In this document: in pieces, positions 31,579 to 41,217 of the stretch
How the letters are laid out: each line of letters opens with the position of its first letter
How positions within the stretch are numbered: the first letter of the stretch is position 1
Source of the DNA: an uncultured Prevotellaceae bacterium
GTDB taxonomy: Bacteria > Bacteroidota > Bacteroidia > Bacteroidales > Bacteroidaceae
Reading direction: 5' to 3'
Assembly: GCA_937910905.1 (NCBI GenBank)
Contig: CALEPV010000006.1
Location: 1-45,825 of the forward strand
Length of the DNA: 45,825 nt
Translations under genes and position numbers: made by a program
The notes under the pieces: model-generated
Databases searched by the model: none
What the model was told of the DNA's origin: nothing
What the model saw: the letters and a program-made list of their open reading frames with translations, nothing else

Positions 31579-34500
31579 TTATCTCTTTAGGAATTTCCGC
31601 CCGTTCAGGATATAGATGCCGGGGGGCAGGTGCTGATGCCACGTGCCGTCGGCGACAGCCTGTGCGCCAGCCACACAGCGGCCCTGCAGGTCGTAGATAC
31701 GGTTGTCGTGGCAGGTGGCGGAGGCTGAAGTGTCATCGTCATCGGGCTGGTCACCACTGTCGTCATCGAACACCACGGGTATGAACTCTGCGCCGCGGGT
31801 CAACCGACGGGCTGGGGCGCCACCTCCACCTGCCGGAGCACGGTAGTAGATCTTGTTGGCCAGCACATACCAGTTGTTGCGCGTCCATTCGGCTTTTGAC
31901 AGTCCCTGTTCCTTGTTGGGGTTGGCATTGAGATAGAAGCCCACGTCGGTACTGCCGGATGAAGGCAGCACAGCAGTGATATTACCCGTTGTAGCGTAGT
32001 CGTCGGCGGCCTTCGACAGCGTACCGCCAAGGGGTGCACCAAAGGTGAACACGTCGTTGCCTGCTGCGAGCTTCTGCTCCAGATACTGTCCTGAGAACAC
32101 ACACGACAGAGGGGTCGATGGTGTTGTGGTGGGCAGCGAGAGCGTGACATAGCCGGTGGTGGCGGTAGTACGGATGATGGCAGGCGTACTGGCGGGGATG
32201 AAACAGTCGTTGCCGGCGTAGGTGCCCGTGTTGCTGTTGCCCACGGGGATGGGATGGATAATAGCGTCGTCCCACGCCTCGCAGACGTATGCCTTGTCCT
32301 TGGAGGCATCGCTCAACAGCACGTCGAAGGGCGCATAGAAGGTGGCGTAGTAGTAGCCGTCGCCACCGCTGTGGGTCGTCACCCGCAACTTCTGCGTGTT
32401 AGCCGGTTCCATGCACCACTTCGTCCTGTCAACGATGCTGTAGCTGCTACCAGCAGAATTTTTGCTGTTAAACTGTATGTCATAGACGCTGCCAGGGACA
32501 TTATAACAAAGATATTGCTTGTTGGACGGGGTGCCTTCACCACCATTGATTACCACCACGGCACCGCCGATGTCTTCAATGGTGAACTGTGTGCCGCCAT
32601 CTACTGTACTCGTCATCTTGTTCTGCAAGACCTCCAAGCCCTGCGTCTTCATGCGTCTGTTACCGTCGAAATAGAAGATGCTGGCAGGGTCATACAGTGG
32701 CTCCACAATAGGTATGTCGCCACGGGTGGCAGTGGTAACGGTGAATCCGCTTGTCAGGTCGCCAAAGGAACTCGTCACGCCTTTCCTCTCGTAGAAGTGC
32801 AGGGGGATGCCGCCGCTAATGGCCGTCTTTTCAGTCTCGTGGGTGTATCCGCTCATATAGCGCGGCGTGGTCAAACCACCGGCATTGGGCATTGAGGACA
32901 GGCGGTAGTAGCCGGATGAATAGTCAACGATGTTGGAAGCGGTATATACCACAGCCTGCTTCTCCATTAAGTTGGCGGCTGCCTCGTATGCCGTCTTGCC
33001 GGCAGTTGTCAGTCCACCCACATAGCCTGCACGGTCGTAGTAGGGTTTCAGCTGCGCCTCGCTCAGTCCGAAGGACCACTCTGTGGCAGATGTTGACTGT
33101 AGCGTGACTGCACCTGAGTTGTTGTTTATATAATAAGGTGTACCACCTTGTGCGGTCAGCGTCTGCACCTTGAAGCAGCCGTCGGAGGTGCCCGCTAAAA
33201 GTTCGAAGATGGCATATTCCGGATGCGAAGCGCCTGTGCTGTTCTCCAATGAGATATTAACGTTATTTGCCGGTGTAGCCTCATTCTTCGTCGTCATGAT
33301 GAACGTCGTGTTTCCTCCGTTCTTATACACATAGCGGTTATACATCCAGAAGCCGTAGGGGTCACCCACGGGTGACCAGAGGAAGTCGTTGGTGTAGTGC
33401 GGGTCGCGTCCGGCCATCGCGTTGACATCCAAGCCGCCGTCGTATGGGAAGTGTGCCAGCCAGGGTGTCGCGTCGTTCGTCTCGAAGGTGTACCACTCCG
33501 TGCCATTCGCATTAGTGATGAACTGTGAGCCGGTGTTCGTGGATAGACCATCGTCGAACTCATAGACGATGTTGATGAGGATGGTCTTGTTAAGCAGGCT
33601 CTCATCGCTTCCCATGTGGTCAACGCGCAGTCCCTTGTATTTGGTATTCAATGAGCCGTCCGCTGAAGAGCAGTTGTCATCGCTATAGATACCCTCTACA
33701 TAGAAGAAGTACTTGCAGTTGGGGCGTCTGAATACAGAAGGGACCTTCAGCATGTCGCCAAGGCTTATGTGTCCGTCATCGAAGCAGTAGTTCACGCCGT
33801 TGATGGTTGAGCCCAATTGGTAAGTATCACCTGTTACTGTGGTGGTGGAGGTCAAGTCGCGCTTGGAAGTGCCGTTGATAGTTTTGGTCTTATTGCCCGA
33901 TGGGCTATATCCTGAGACCCAGTCACCATTTTCATCTTTTTCAGAATAAGGTATATTTACCGTACTTCCGATGTTTGCTATGACCAAGTGATAAATCACC
34001 TTGTGCGTAGCGAGGGCGAAGATGATGAACTTGGTGGGGTCGCTGGTAGTTAACTCATTACCATAGTTTGAAAGCATCTTCGCTGTGCCCGTCATCTGAA
34101 GTACACCATAGTCATAGCCATCTTTTGGCAGGAGCATGAAGGTAGATGCGTTGTCGGCACTTAACGTGCATGTTGACTCTGAAGAATTATATATATGTCT
34201 GTCGTGGTATTTGTTCTTCAGCTTAATGGCATAGGGGTCATTGCCCTCAAACTTCCACTCGTGTTTGTTGTCACTCTGCAGGCTTGCACCTGTCTCATAC
34301 GAAAGAACATCCCCATCCGTACTTGTCATCATGTTGTCGTTGTACCAGATGATGTTGTAGAGTAGCTCATTGCTCAGGTCAAGCGATGCATCGTTGGAGT
34401 CGGAAGCCCTTGCCACATGACCGTCCGAAGTGGTTTTCGAGTTCGGCACCTTGTACGTCGACTCGTCGGGGTCGTAGGCCGTGTAGCGAACGAACACGAT

Positions 34501-37500
34501 GTCGTCGTAGAGGCCGTAGAGCTTGGAGAGGGCCTTGCCGACGGTATCGGTAGTGACAGACAGGTCCTGCTCGTAGTAGCGGAACTGGTCGTAGTTGAGC
34601 AGTGGCGACTTGATGGTGGCGGGTATCACGGGTTCGTAGTCGTTGCTCACAATCTCATCGTTGTCCTGTGTGCTGCTCACGGCAAAGACGTTGTCGTTGG
34701 TATATACCTTATATTCAAAGGTGTGCTGCACGTCGTCGGTGAGTACCACCTGCGCTTTCGTGCCGTCGTAGGAACATGAGGTACCGCTGAAACCGGACTC
34801 CGTACTTGTCGTGGCGGCATTGGATGTAGTCATAGCGTTGCCGTTGAGGAAGTCGTAGGTGTAAGATTTGCTTCCCGCCACCGCCAAGGTGTATTTGGTC
34901 GGGTCGTTGCCGCTGTTGTAGTAGTTGAGCAGGGCAAAACGGGAGTGGGAGTTGACGGTGGTGGCCGTCTTTCCGCTATTGGCACGGCTGTACAGGCCTA
35001 CGGCGTAGGGGTCGGGGTCGCTCTGCTGCGTTGCCGTGAACTTCCACTGCCATTCCTTGTCATCGCTGTCAACAGGGTCGGGCTTGCTTGACCCTTCTTT
35101 AATGTCGCCACTACTATAGACGGCATCCTTCGCGTTCAAGGTCATCGTCAGCCACTTGCCTTGCAGTATATGGCGAGTATCTGCACTCTCGTCGTAACTG
35201 TATCGCACATAGACGTTGTTGCCACTGCTGCCTGCCGTGGTCAATCCTGCACCGGCCAGCGACTCGGTAATCTCATCGTCGATATCATCCAATTCGTAGA
35301 TGCCGTCATTGTCTTCATCCGGCAAGGTCTTGAAATACTTATAGTCCTTGGCCAGCGGACTCTTGAACCAGTCGGGTGTCTGGGGCGTAAGGTCACCACC
35401 GCTCCGGTAACGCAGCGACTCATGGCCGCTGTTATCAACTATCAGGTAGTTATAGATAAACGGACGGTAGAGTTGCGTATAGGTCTCTGCCAGTTTGGTG
35501 GCATCATCGGCCTCTTCCTCCGGCGTGACCAAGGTGCTGAAGTTGCGGAGGCGCAGGTTATGATCGAAGCGGGGCATGAGCTGCATGTTGCCGTTCTCGT
35601 CCTGTACGGCCATGAAGGTGGCATTGGTCAGATAGAGGATGCGGCTGTCGTGCCAGGTGCCGGTTGTCGTGGTGCTCTGTGTGCCGAGAGAGACGGTTGC
35701 TTCACCGGAATATGTGCCCTCGATGATACCGTTCTCCAAATAGGCACCCGTGGCGTTGCTCACGATGTATTTGTTATCGTATGCCACGCTCGACAACTGG
35801 ATGTTGTACGGGTCAAAGCCGTAGGAGTTGAAACCCGCCGTCTGCTGCTTGCTCTTCAGGTCATAGTCGTTCACCCAACTGTGCGCATAGCCGCTGTAGC
35901 CCATCTCGTAGTCGATGCGGATGTTCGGCATGACGTACCAGAGTTCGGCATTCTTTGAGCCGTCTGTAGTCAGGGTGCTGATGTTGTCGATAATATACTG
36001 CGACATGCCGCCTGTGGCAGGAACATCGTTCTTCGTTATCGTCGAGCCATCGGAGGTAGAGGCGAACTTGCTGCCCTGCCGGATGAGGAAGGGAGCGCCC
36101 GTTCCCGTGACGGCAGTAACATTATCGGGATGCTCCTCGTCGTAGGTGTAGGAGGACGTATAGCTCTGTATATACTCGTCCTTGGCCACGTAGGTGACAT
36201 ACTGGTCGAGCACGTTGCCCTTGCTGTCCTTCATGTTCGTGGCACTGTAGGGTGCGAGGTCGGTCAGCGAGGTAGAGGTATAGACCTCACCGTTGAGGCT
36301 CACTTGCTGCGAGAGGTTGTAGTACTGGTGGAAGCCGGAGCGTTTCGACGACTTCGTCCAGAAGTAGTACGCCTTCACCATCGGACTGTCGTAGGGACGT
36401 ATGGCCTCGAACTTCGTCTCGCGGTCGGGGTCATCCTCGGTGGAAGGTATCGGTTTGCGCATTATCTCCCAGCCGTGTTGGTCGAGCAGGATAAGGGCGG
36501 GGTCGATGGTGATGGGCACGAGGTCGAAGTAGCCCTCGCCCATGCCTACCGTCTGGAACCAGTGTTCTATCTGTTCCCAGCCCTTGCTGGTCTTGCCGTC
36601 CGCATTATAACCGTTCCATCGCTTGGCGTAGGCCCACTTCTCATAACAGTGCCAGCCCATCTTCCCTGTCAGATAGGTGCGGTTGCTGGTATAGGTGTCG
36701 TCTTCCACCTTATAAGGTTCATCAGGCACCGTGGTAGGATCATCTATATTGACAGGATAGGTCGATGCCGGCTGATTCAGCACTTTGCGGCGAACCGTGT
36801 CGTAAGTCTTCCAGTACTGCTCGAATGAGTTGACCGTATGCCGCTCGTTCTCGCCTGAGTCATTGGTATCACCATCGTTGTTGAGGTCGATGGGTATGGT
36901 CTCTGTGGTCAGCAGACGGTACTGCCCCACCGAACCTAAGACCATATACTCCGTGCCGGCGATGCCCGATATGCCCGGCCACGTCAAACTGGTCACCACG
37001 TGCTTCGTGCCGCCGTATGTCTCTGCGTAGGTGCGGAAGTAGGCGTGTCGCTCGTCGTTGTTGTAAACCTCCGTCTGCCGCGAACATATCCTGACGTGGT
37101 AGGGGTCGTTGTTGTCGCTCTCCAAGTACCACGCCCAGCGCGTGCGGGTGGAGGCGGCACCCTGCTGCTGTATGTCGTACTGCTCCTGCCCATAGACGAA
37201 GAAGTTGCAGTCGCCGTTGCAATAGGGATAGACGGCCTTGTAGCGGGCAATCTTCTCTTCCTCCGAACCTGCAAAAGATGAAGGGGCATCCAGCAATCCG
37301 TCGCCGCCGTCCTCTTGGCGGAACTGCTCGCCCATGGCATATTGCAGCAGATACATCTGTCCCTTGGTGAGGTTGACGATGCTGCTCACGTCGTAGGTGA
37401 CGTAGATGTCGGTATTGGCACCTATAGTGGCCAGTTCCGACGGACTGCCGTTGAGCGTATAAGTATCTTCAACAACGTTATGGGTGAAATCGCCCACCAC

Positions 37501-40038
37501 ATAGTAGTGGTAGCTTGACACCAACGGACTCCAGTAGTCGGTGGGGAAGTGCGGGGCAACGGTCGAGGTCTGTCTGGCAACCACTTGCAGCAGGTCTTTG
37601 TTGTCCTTGTCTATCAGGTGGTAGGTGACGTTGACAGCCGATGTCGTGGCCGTCAGCAGGAAACGCAGTTGGTTGTAGCCATGCTGGTAGGTAGCGTTGC
37701 TATACACCTTGACCGTATTGGCATCCGCACGTCCTATATTATAATAGGTGGTAGAGGCATCCACGCCATCGCCTGTAGCCGCCATCACCTCATATACTCC
37801 AGTGTAGTTACTGCTCTTGATGATGAACTTCGAGGCAGAGGATTCGTCATCCCATTCTAACGCTGCCGCGTCGGTCCATGAGGCGACCTTCACGTATTTC
37901 CCTGCCGCTTCGTTGCATATGATCATCGCGTAGGGGTCAGAGGCTGCCAAAGTCCAACGGAATCTGTTTTCCGCTGCTTCTGTATCGTTGATAGTTGCCT
38001 GACTCTTGATGGTTCCGCCGTCGTAATAGATATACTCACCATTCAGCCGCACGTTGTAGTCGCCGGTTTTGCTGGTGATTCCGGAGTATTTCACATAGAT
38101 GTCCTTGTTGGTGGATTCCGTTACATTATATGGGGCATTAGTCTGTTCATTCTGACCTGCTCCACTGTTATACAATGCATCTTCGGTAGAATAATAGAAC
38201 TTCAGCGTTGCTCCTGCGAGCAGCGGGCTGCGGATAATCTCAGGAATATTGGCCAGTTTCAGCGGTATGCCCACATCCTGCTGGACGCTCGCCTTCACCG
38301 CTATGTCGTTAGACGAGTTATAGATATGGTATGTGTAGGTCTTCTGCTCCAGTGCCACCACCTTGATGCGGGAGGCGGTGGTGCTATAGACAGGCGGATT
38401 GCCCGATGCGCCGTAGCTCCAGCCTATGTACTTGGGGTCAGCGTAGGTGCCACACTGCCGCAGCAGCATGGTGCCCTCGTTGCCCGTCTCAAAGACCATC
38501 TCCCACGCACTGATGTCGGAAGAACCCGTCTGGACGGAGAGTTGCGTGCTGGAAGCGGCACCAGACACGCAGCCGATATAGCGGTTGGCGCTGTATTCTT
38601 CGCTCGCCTTACGGCTGATGATCCTCAGTTCGTAGGGGTCGCCGATGAAGGCCACCTGTGCCTCGGCAGAGTTCTCGCCCTGATGCAGGCTGCTGTTGGA
38701 GCCGCCACCGGAGATAAAATTAGACCCATCGAGTCTGACCAGATACTGGTTCTCATTGTTCATGCGGATGGTGTACCAGCGGGCATCGGCATAGCTGCCG
38801 CCGGAGGACAGTGCCTCGAAAGGCATACTTGAGGTGTATGACAGCCAGATGACATTGCTGTTGGCATTGGCATCGGCAAAGGTGCTGAGGGTGTTAGTGA
38901 AAGCACTTTCCTTGTATGCTCCCGTGACGGTGGCATACTTGCGCTTCAGGGCATCGGGGACGTGCGACAGTACGTCTTCCGAACTCATGTAGGAACTCCA
39001 CTTGGCTGTGGCGGTAAGTTCGGTGGAGGTCAGCGGGGAGTTTATTTTATAGGTATAGTCCTTTACCTCGTAGAACGCTAAGGCATCCACCTGATTGTCG
39101 TTTTTATATTGTGCCTGCGGGTTTTTTTCCGTGTCGGAGGCTGTCAGGAACTGGTACTGTCCGCTGCTGTTTGGTGCCACCGAACTCGACTCGGCCATGT
39201 TGGCCGCCATAAAAGCGTAGCCGCCGTTGCGCCGCAACAGTGCAAACGAGGTATAGAGCCCCGTCTGCATGTCGCCGTTACTCAGTTTCTTCGATGGGGC
39301 GGTCAGCCACATGTTATAGCCGAAACGGGAGAACAGCACGCTGTTGTGCTTGTTGGCATCACTGCCGGCGTATGTACTGGCAACGACGATGTTGTAGGGG
39401 TCGCCCCCCGTGAATTTCCAAAGGTAGTAATAGCCGCCATTGGACTCGCTGCTCACCAAGTAATTCCCCGATATGCTGCTGGCGGTCACGGCTGCGGGAC
39501 GGTCGTTACGGGTGAAGTTATAGGCCATCATGTAGCCGCCCAACGTGAAGTTGTACTCTTTTCCCCCATTCAGGTCGAGTATGGTGTTCATGTCATCGTA
39601 TTCGTAGGTGACGTAGATGTCGCAATTGGCAGTCACTGTCGTGGTGCCTTCTGTGTAGTTGCCGTCGCCGGAAAATGTAATCCCTCCGTAGTTGGTATAG
39701 GTGCAGTTGTTGGGCGAGTGTATCTTCACACCGGCGACCTTGGCCGAGACATGAGATGCGTCCCAGTACTTGTAGTTCTTTGCCAACGGACTCTTGAAGG
39801 CCGCAGGCAGTTCGACGGTGAGAGAAGATTCTGTAGTGGTGCTGGTGCACCTCACCGCCTCCACGCGGTAAGTCTCTACCGTACCCGCAGTCAGCGGGTT
39901 GTCGTAAGGCAGACTGATGACATGATAGGTGATAGTGATATTGCCCCACGCCGTGCTGGCCATGCCACACTGCATCAGTACCGCCACCACCAGCGTTGCA
40001 ATCCTTATCGTTATGTTATTATGTCGTATAGTCATCAT
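31579..40038 (-). CDS. Giant secreted modular protein, probable fimbria-associated adhesin (2819 aa)
   Basis: A signal peptide (TLVVAVLMQCGMASTAWG, to ~32) precedes eight copies of an unrecognised ~230-430-residue module. Each has a strand YHxI-like start, a (K/R)SPL...YKYY-like segment, a DIYVTY-like strand and a W-x(n)-DPY-x-(I/V) motif. The DPY aspartates are residues 213, 467, 701, 978, 1409, 1676, 1934 and 2226. A C-terminal region (~2440-2760) has YYATFYAPFDVLLSD and FIPASTPAIIRT, as in Prevotella surface proteins, and the end reads IYDLQGRC...GIYILNGRKFLKR, a type IX-like sorting tail. Ser, Thr, Asn and Tyr are abundant. It is the last and largest gene of the fimbrial locus, 69 bases after the second fimbrillin, with a 7-bp array between. 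I infer a surface adhesin, perhaps a fimbrial tip; no catalytic motif is seen. Confidence 0.85.
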   Translation of the reverse strand: MMTIRHNNITIRIATLVVAVLMQCGMASTAWGNITITYHVISLPYDNPLTAGTVETYRVEAVRCTSTTTESSLTVELPAAFKSPLAKNYKYWDASHVSAKVAGVKIHSPNNCTYTNYGGITFSGDGNYTEGTTTVTANCDIYVTYEYDDMNTILDLNGGKEYNFTLGGYMMAYNFTRNDRPAAVTASSISGNYLVSSESNGGYYYLWKFTGGDPYNIVVASTYAGSDANKHNSVLFSRFGYNMWLTAPSKKLSNGDMQTGLYTSFALLRRNGGYAFMAANMAESSSVAPNSSGQYQFLTASDTEKNPQAQYKNDNQVDALAFYEVKDYTYKINSPLTSTELTATAKWSSYMSSEDVLSHVPDALKRKYATVTGAYKESAFTNTLSTFADANANSNVIWLSYTSSMPFEALSSGGSYADARWYTIRMNNENQYLVRLDGSNFISGGGSNSSLHQGENSAEAQVAFIGDPYELRIISRKASEEYSANRYIGCVSGAASSTQLSVQTGSSDISAWEMVFETGNEGTMLLRQCGTYADPKYIGWSYGASGNPPVYSTTASRIKVVALEQKTYTYHIYNSSNDIAVKASVQQDVGIPLKLANIPEIIRSPLLAGATLKFYYSTEDALYNSGAGQNEQTNAPYNVTESTNKDIYVKYSGITSKTGDYNVRLNGEYIYYDGGTIKSQATINDTEAAENRFRWTLAASDPYAMIICNEAAGKYVKVASWTDAAALEWDDESSASKFIIKSSNYTGVYEVMAATGDGVDASTTYYNIGRADANTVKVYSNATYQHGYNQLRFLLTATTSAVNVTYHLIDKDNKDLLQVVARQTSTVAPHFPTDYWSPLVSSYHYYVVGDFTHNVVEDTYTLNGSPSELATIGANTDIYVTYDVSSIVNLTKGQMYLLQYAMGEQFRQEDGGDGLLDAPSSFAGSEEEKIARYKAVYPYCNGDCNFFVYGQEQYDIQQQGAASTRTRWAWYLESDNNDPYHVRICSRQTEVYNNDERHAYFRTYAETYGGTKHVVTSLTWPGISGIAGTEYMVLGSVGQYRLLTTETIPIDLNNDGDTNDSGENERHTVNSFEQYWKTYDTVRRKVLNQPASTYPVNIDDPTTVPDEPYKVEDDTYTSNRTYLTGKMGWHCYEKWAYAKRWNGYNADGKTSKGWEQIEHWFQTVGMGEGYFDLVPITIDPALILLDQHGWEIMRKPIPSTEDDPDRETKFEAIRPYDSPMVKAYYFWTKSSKRSGFHQYYNLSQQVSLNGEVYTSTSLTDLAPYSATNMKDSKGNVLDQYVTYVAKDEYIQSYTSSYTYDEEHPDNVTAVTGTGAPFLIRQGSKFASTSDGSTITKNDVPATGGMSQYIIDNISTLTTDGSKNAELWYVMPNIRIDYEMGYSGYAHSWVNDYDLKSKQQTAGFNSYGFDPYNIQLSSVAYDNKYIVSNATGAYLENGIIEGTYSGEATVSLGTQSTTTTGTWHDSRILYLTNATFMAVQDENGNMQLMPRFDHNLRLRNFSTLVTPEEEADDATKLAETYTQLYRPFIYNYLIVDNSGHESLRYRSGGDLTPQTPDWFKSPLAKDYKYFKTLPDEDNDGIYELDDIDDEITESLAGAGLTTAGSSGNNVYVRYSYDESADTRHILQGKWLTMTLNAKDAVYSSGDIKEGSSKPDPVDSDDKEWQWKFTATQQSDPDPYAVGLYSRANSGKTATTVNSHSRFALLNYYNSGNDPTKYTLAVAGSKSYTYDFLNGNAMTTSNAATTSTESGFSGTSCSYDGTKAQVVLTDDVQHTFEYKVYTNDNVFAVSSTQDNDEIVSNDYEPVIPATIKSPLLNYDQFRYYEQDLSVTTDTVGKALSKLYGLYDDIVFVRYTAYDPDESTYKVPNSKTTSDGHVARASDSNDASLDLSNELLYNIIWYNDNMMTSTDGDVLSYETGASLQSDNKHEWKFEGNDPYAIKLKNKYHDRHIYNSSESTCTLSADNASTFMLLPKDGYDYGVLQMTGTAKMLSNYGNELTTSDPTKFIIFALATHKVIYHLVIANIGSTVNIPYSEKDENGDWVSGYSPSGNKTKTINGTSKRDLTSTTTVTGDTYQLGSTINGVNYCFDDGHISLGDMLKVPSVFRRPNCKYFFYVEGIYSDDNCSSADGSLNTKYKGLRVDHMGSDESLLNKTILINIVYEFDDGLSTNTGSQFITNANGTEWYTFETNDATPWLAHFPYDGGLDVNAMAGRDPHYTNDFLWSPVGDPYGFWMYNRYVYKNGGNTTFIMTTKNEATPANNVNISLENSTGASHPEYAIFELLAGTSDGCFKVQTLTAQGGTPYYINNNSGAVTLQSTSATEWSFGLSEAQLKPYYDRAGYVGGLTTAGKTAYEAAANLMEKQAVVYTASNIVDYSSGYYRLSSMPNAGGLTTPRYMSGYTHETEKTAISGGIPLHFYERKGVTSSFGDLTSGFTVTTATRGDIPIVEPLYDPASIFYFDGNRRMKTQGLEVLQNKMTSTVDGGTQFTIEDIGGAVVVINGGEGTPSNKQYLCYNVPGSVYDIQFNSKNSAGSSYSIVDRTKWCMEPANTQKLRVTTHSGGDGYYYATFYAPFDVLLSDASKDKAYVCEAWDDAIIHPIPVGNSNTGTYAGNDCFIPASTPAIIRTTATTGYVTLSLPTTTPSTPLSCVFSGQYLEQKLAAGNDVFTFGAPLGGTLSKAADDYATTGNITAVLPSSGSTDVGFYLNANPNKEQGLSKAEWTRNNWYVLANKIYYRAPAGGGGAPARRLTRGAEFIPVVFDDDSGDQPDDDDTSASATCHDNRIYDLQGRCVAGAQAVADGTWHQHLPPGIYILNGRKFLKR

Positions 40039-40066
40039 TTCGTTATTTCTTCATAAAACCGTCGCT

Positions 40067-40108
40067 CTTGAACCTTGAACTCTTAACCTTGAACCATGAA
40101 CCATAAAT
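40067..40108. repeat. Six-unit 7-bp tandem array (CTTGAAC)
   Basis: CTTGAAC, CTTGAAC, TCTTAAC, CTTGAAC, CATGAAC, CATAAAT run from 40067 to 40108 on the plus strand. The array begins 29 bases upstream of the giant gene start (40038) and touches the stop codon of the second fimbrillin (40110-40108), so it fills the spacer between them. Confidence 0.88.
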
Positions 40109-41091
40109 CACCATTGCTCCGTGAAGTTCGTCACATTCACCGTCAGGTCGTCGGGTGAGATATTGAAGGTGTAGGTGTAGCTGTAGCCGGCCTGCCAACT
40201 CACCGATACGGTGGTGCTCAGCGTATGCTCAACAGGGGTGTCGCCCCAGTCGTTCCAACTGGCATTAACCGTGAAAGTCAGGTCGGAAGCGAAGGTTTGA
40301 GGAATCACAATGTATGGGGTGTCTCCCGTGGCAGGAGTGCCGGTGATAACGAGGTTGGCGGGGTCTCCGCTCGGTGTCCAGGTGATGGCGGAGCCATCAA
40401 AGGTGCAGGTGCCATTGTTCTTGACGTCGGAAATCGTCACGCTGTTCACGGTGACATCGCTGCCCGAGACATGGAATTTGATGCGGGCAAAGGGGTGGGC
40501 AAAAGACATAGTCACAGGATTGTCATCCTTGGTCTTGTTGGTGGTATAGGCCCACAGGAATTCTTTCAGGTTTGCCTGTGTGGTCTGACCCTCGCCAGGG
40601 GTAGTGTTGACAACAGGCAGGCCTGTGCAGGTTAATGAAAGTCCCGTGCCGTTGTAAGTGTCAAGTGCTATGCAGGTGTTGCTGAGGTCAAAGGGGCAAT
40701 AGCCCACGAAGTCGAGGGACGAGACGGTGCTGCCCGAGTACACGGAGCCTTCGATGGGCCAGTAGTAGTGGGTCTCTGCACTCGCGGCCCAGAATTTCCA
40801 CGCGTCAGTGTCGTAGTGCAGTTTCACGCCGTCGAGATAGGCCGTCTCGGTGCCGTGGAAGTAGGCATCGATGCGGATGTCCTGCGCCTGCAGTCCTGTG
40901 GCGTTGTCGATGGTCGTGGCGCGGGTGCCTTCCACCATGCGATGCACGTCAGCATGGAGGGTTATCTCCGTCTGCTGTGTGCCGTTTGCTCCCCGGCCTC
41001 CGTCCGGCACGTCGCTGCCGCCGTCGTCTGCGGTGCAGGCGGCCAGAAGCCCGGCTGCCAGGAGCATCGATAGTATTTTCTTTTTCGTCAT
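40108..41091 (-). CDS. Fimbrillin-family lipoprotein (second fimbrillin)
   Basis: 327 residues. Lipoprotein signal MTKKKILSMLLAAGLLAAC. The mature part matches the fimbrillin-like (Mfa-like_1) pattern: TEITLHADVHRMVEGTRATT, a strand-rich N-terminal domain with HYYWPIEGSVYSGSTVS and VGYCP, then VTMSFAHPFARIKFHVSG beginning the second domain, and the end WQAGYSYTYTFNISPDDLTVNV...EQW. Such proteins polymerise or cap Bacteroidales type V pili by donor-strand exchange after lipoprotein export and protease trimming. The start codon lies within an octamer array unit (CGAAATGA). It is followed by the giant gene. Confidence 0.88.
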   Translation of the reverse strand: MTKKKILSMLLAAGLLAACTADDGGSDVPDGGRGANGTQQTEITLHADVHRMVEGTRATTIDNATGLQAQDIRIDAYFHGTETAYLDGVKLHYDTDAWKFWAASAETHYYWPIEGSVYSGSTVSSLDFVGYCPFDLSNTCIALDTYNGTGLSLTCTGLPVVNTTPGEGQTTQANLKEFLWAYTTNKTKDDNPVTMSFAHPFARIKFHVSGSDVTVNSVTISDVKNNGTCTFDGSAITWTPSGDPANLVITGTPATGDTPYIVIPQTFASDLTFTVNASWNDWGDTPVEHTLSTTVSVSWQAGYSYTYTFNISPDDLTVNVTNFTEQW

Positions 41092-41195
41092 TTCGATATT
41101 TCGTGATTTCGGGATTTCGAGGGGGGGGCGCTGCTTCTCGTGATCTCGAGATTTCGAGGGGTGCCCTGTCGTTATCTCGTGATTTCGAGATTTCG
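41088..41195 (-). repeat. Octamer arrays and G8 run at the start of the second fimbrillin
   Basis: Read on the plus strand: TCATTTCG, ATATTTCG, TGATTTCG, GGATTTCG (41088-41119), then AG8 (G run 41121-41128); TGATCTCG, AGATTTCG (41141-41156), then AGGGG; TTATCTCG, TGATTTCG, AGATTTCG (41172-41195), then AGGGG. On the coding strand these are CGAAATNN-type units each preceded by a C-run. The first unit includes the ATG of the second fimbrillin, so the arrays form its whole upstream region. Confidence 0.92.
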
Positions 41196-41217
41196 AGGGG
41201 AGGCGCGCCCCGGTGCC

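Noticed and set aside
39109..40056. 315-codon open frame opposite the N-terminus of the giant gene
   Set aside because: Antisense shadow; the minus strand has a signal peptide and repeated modules in frame.
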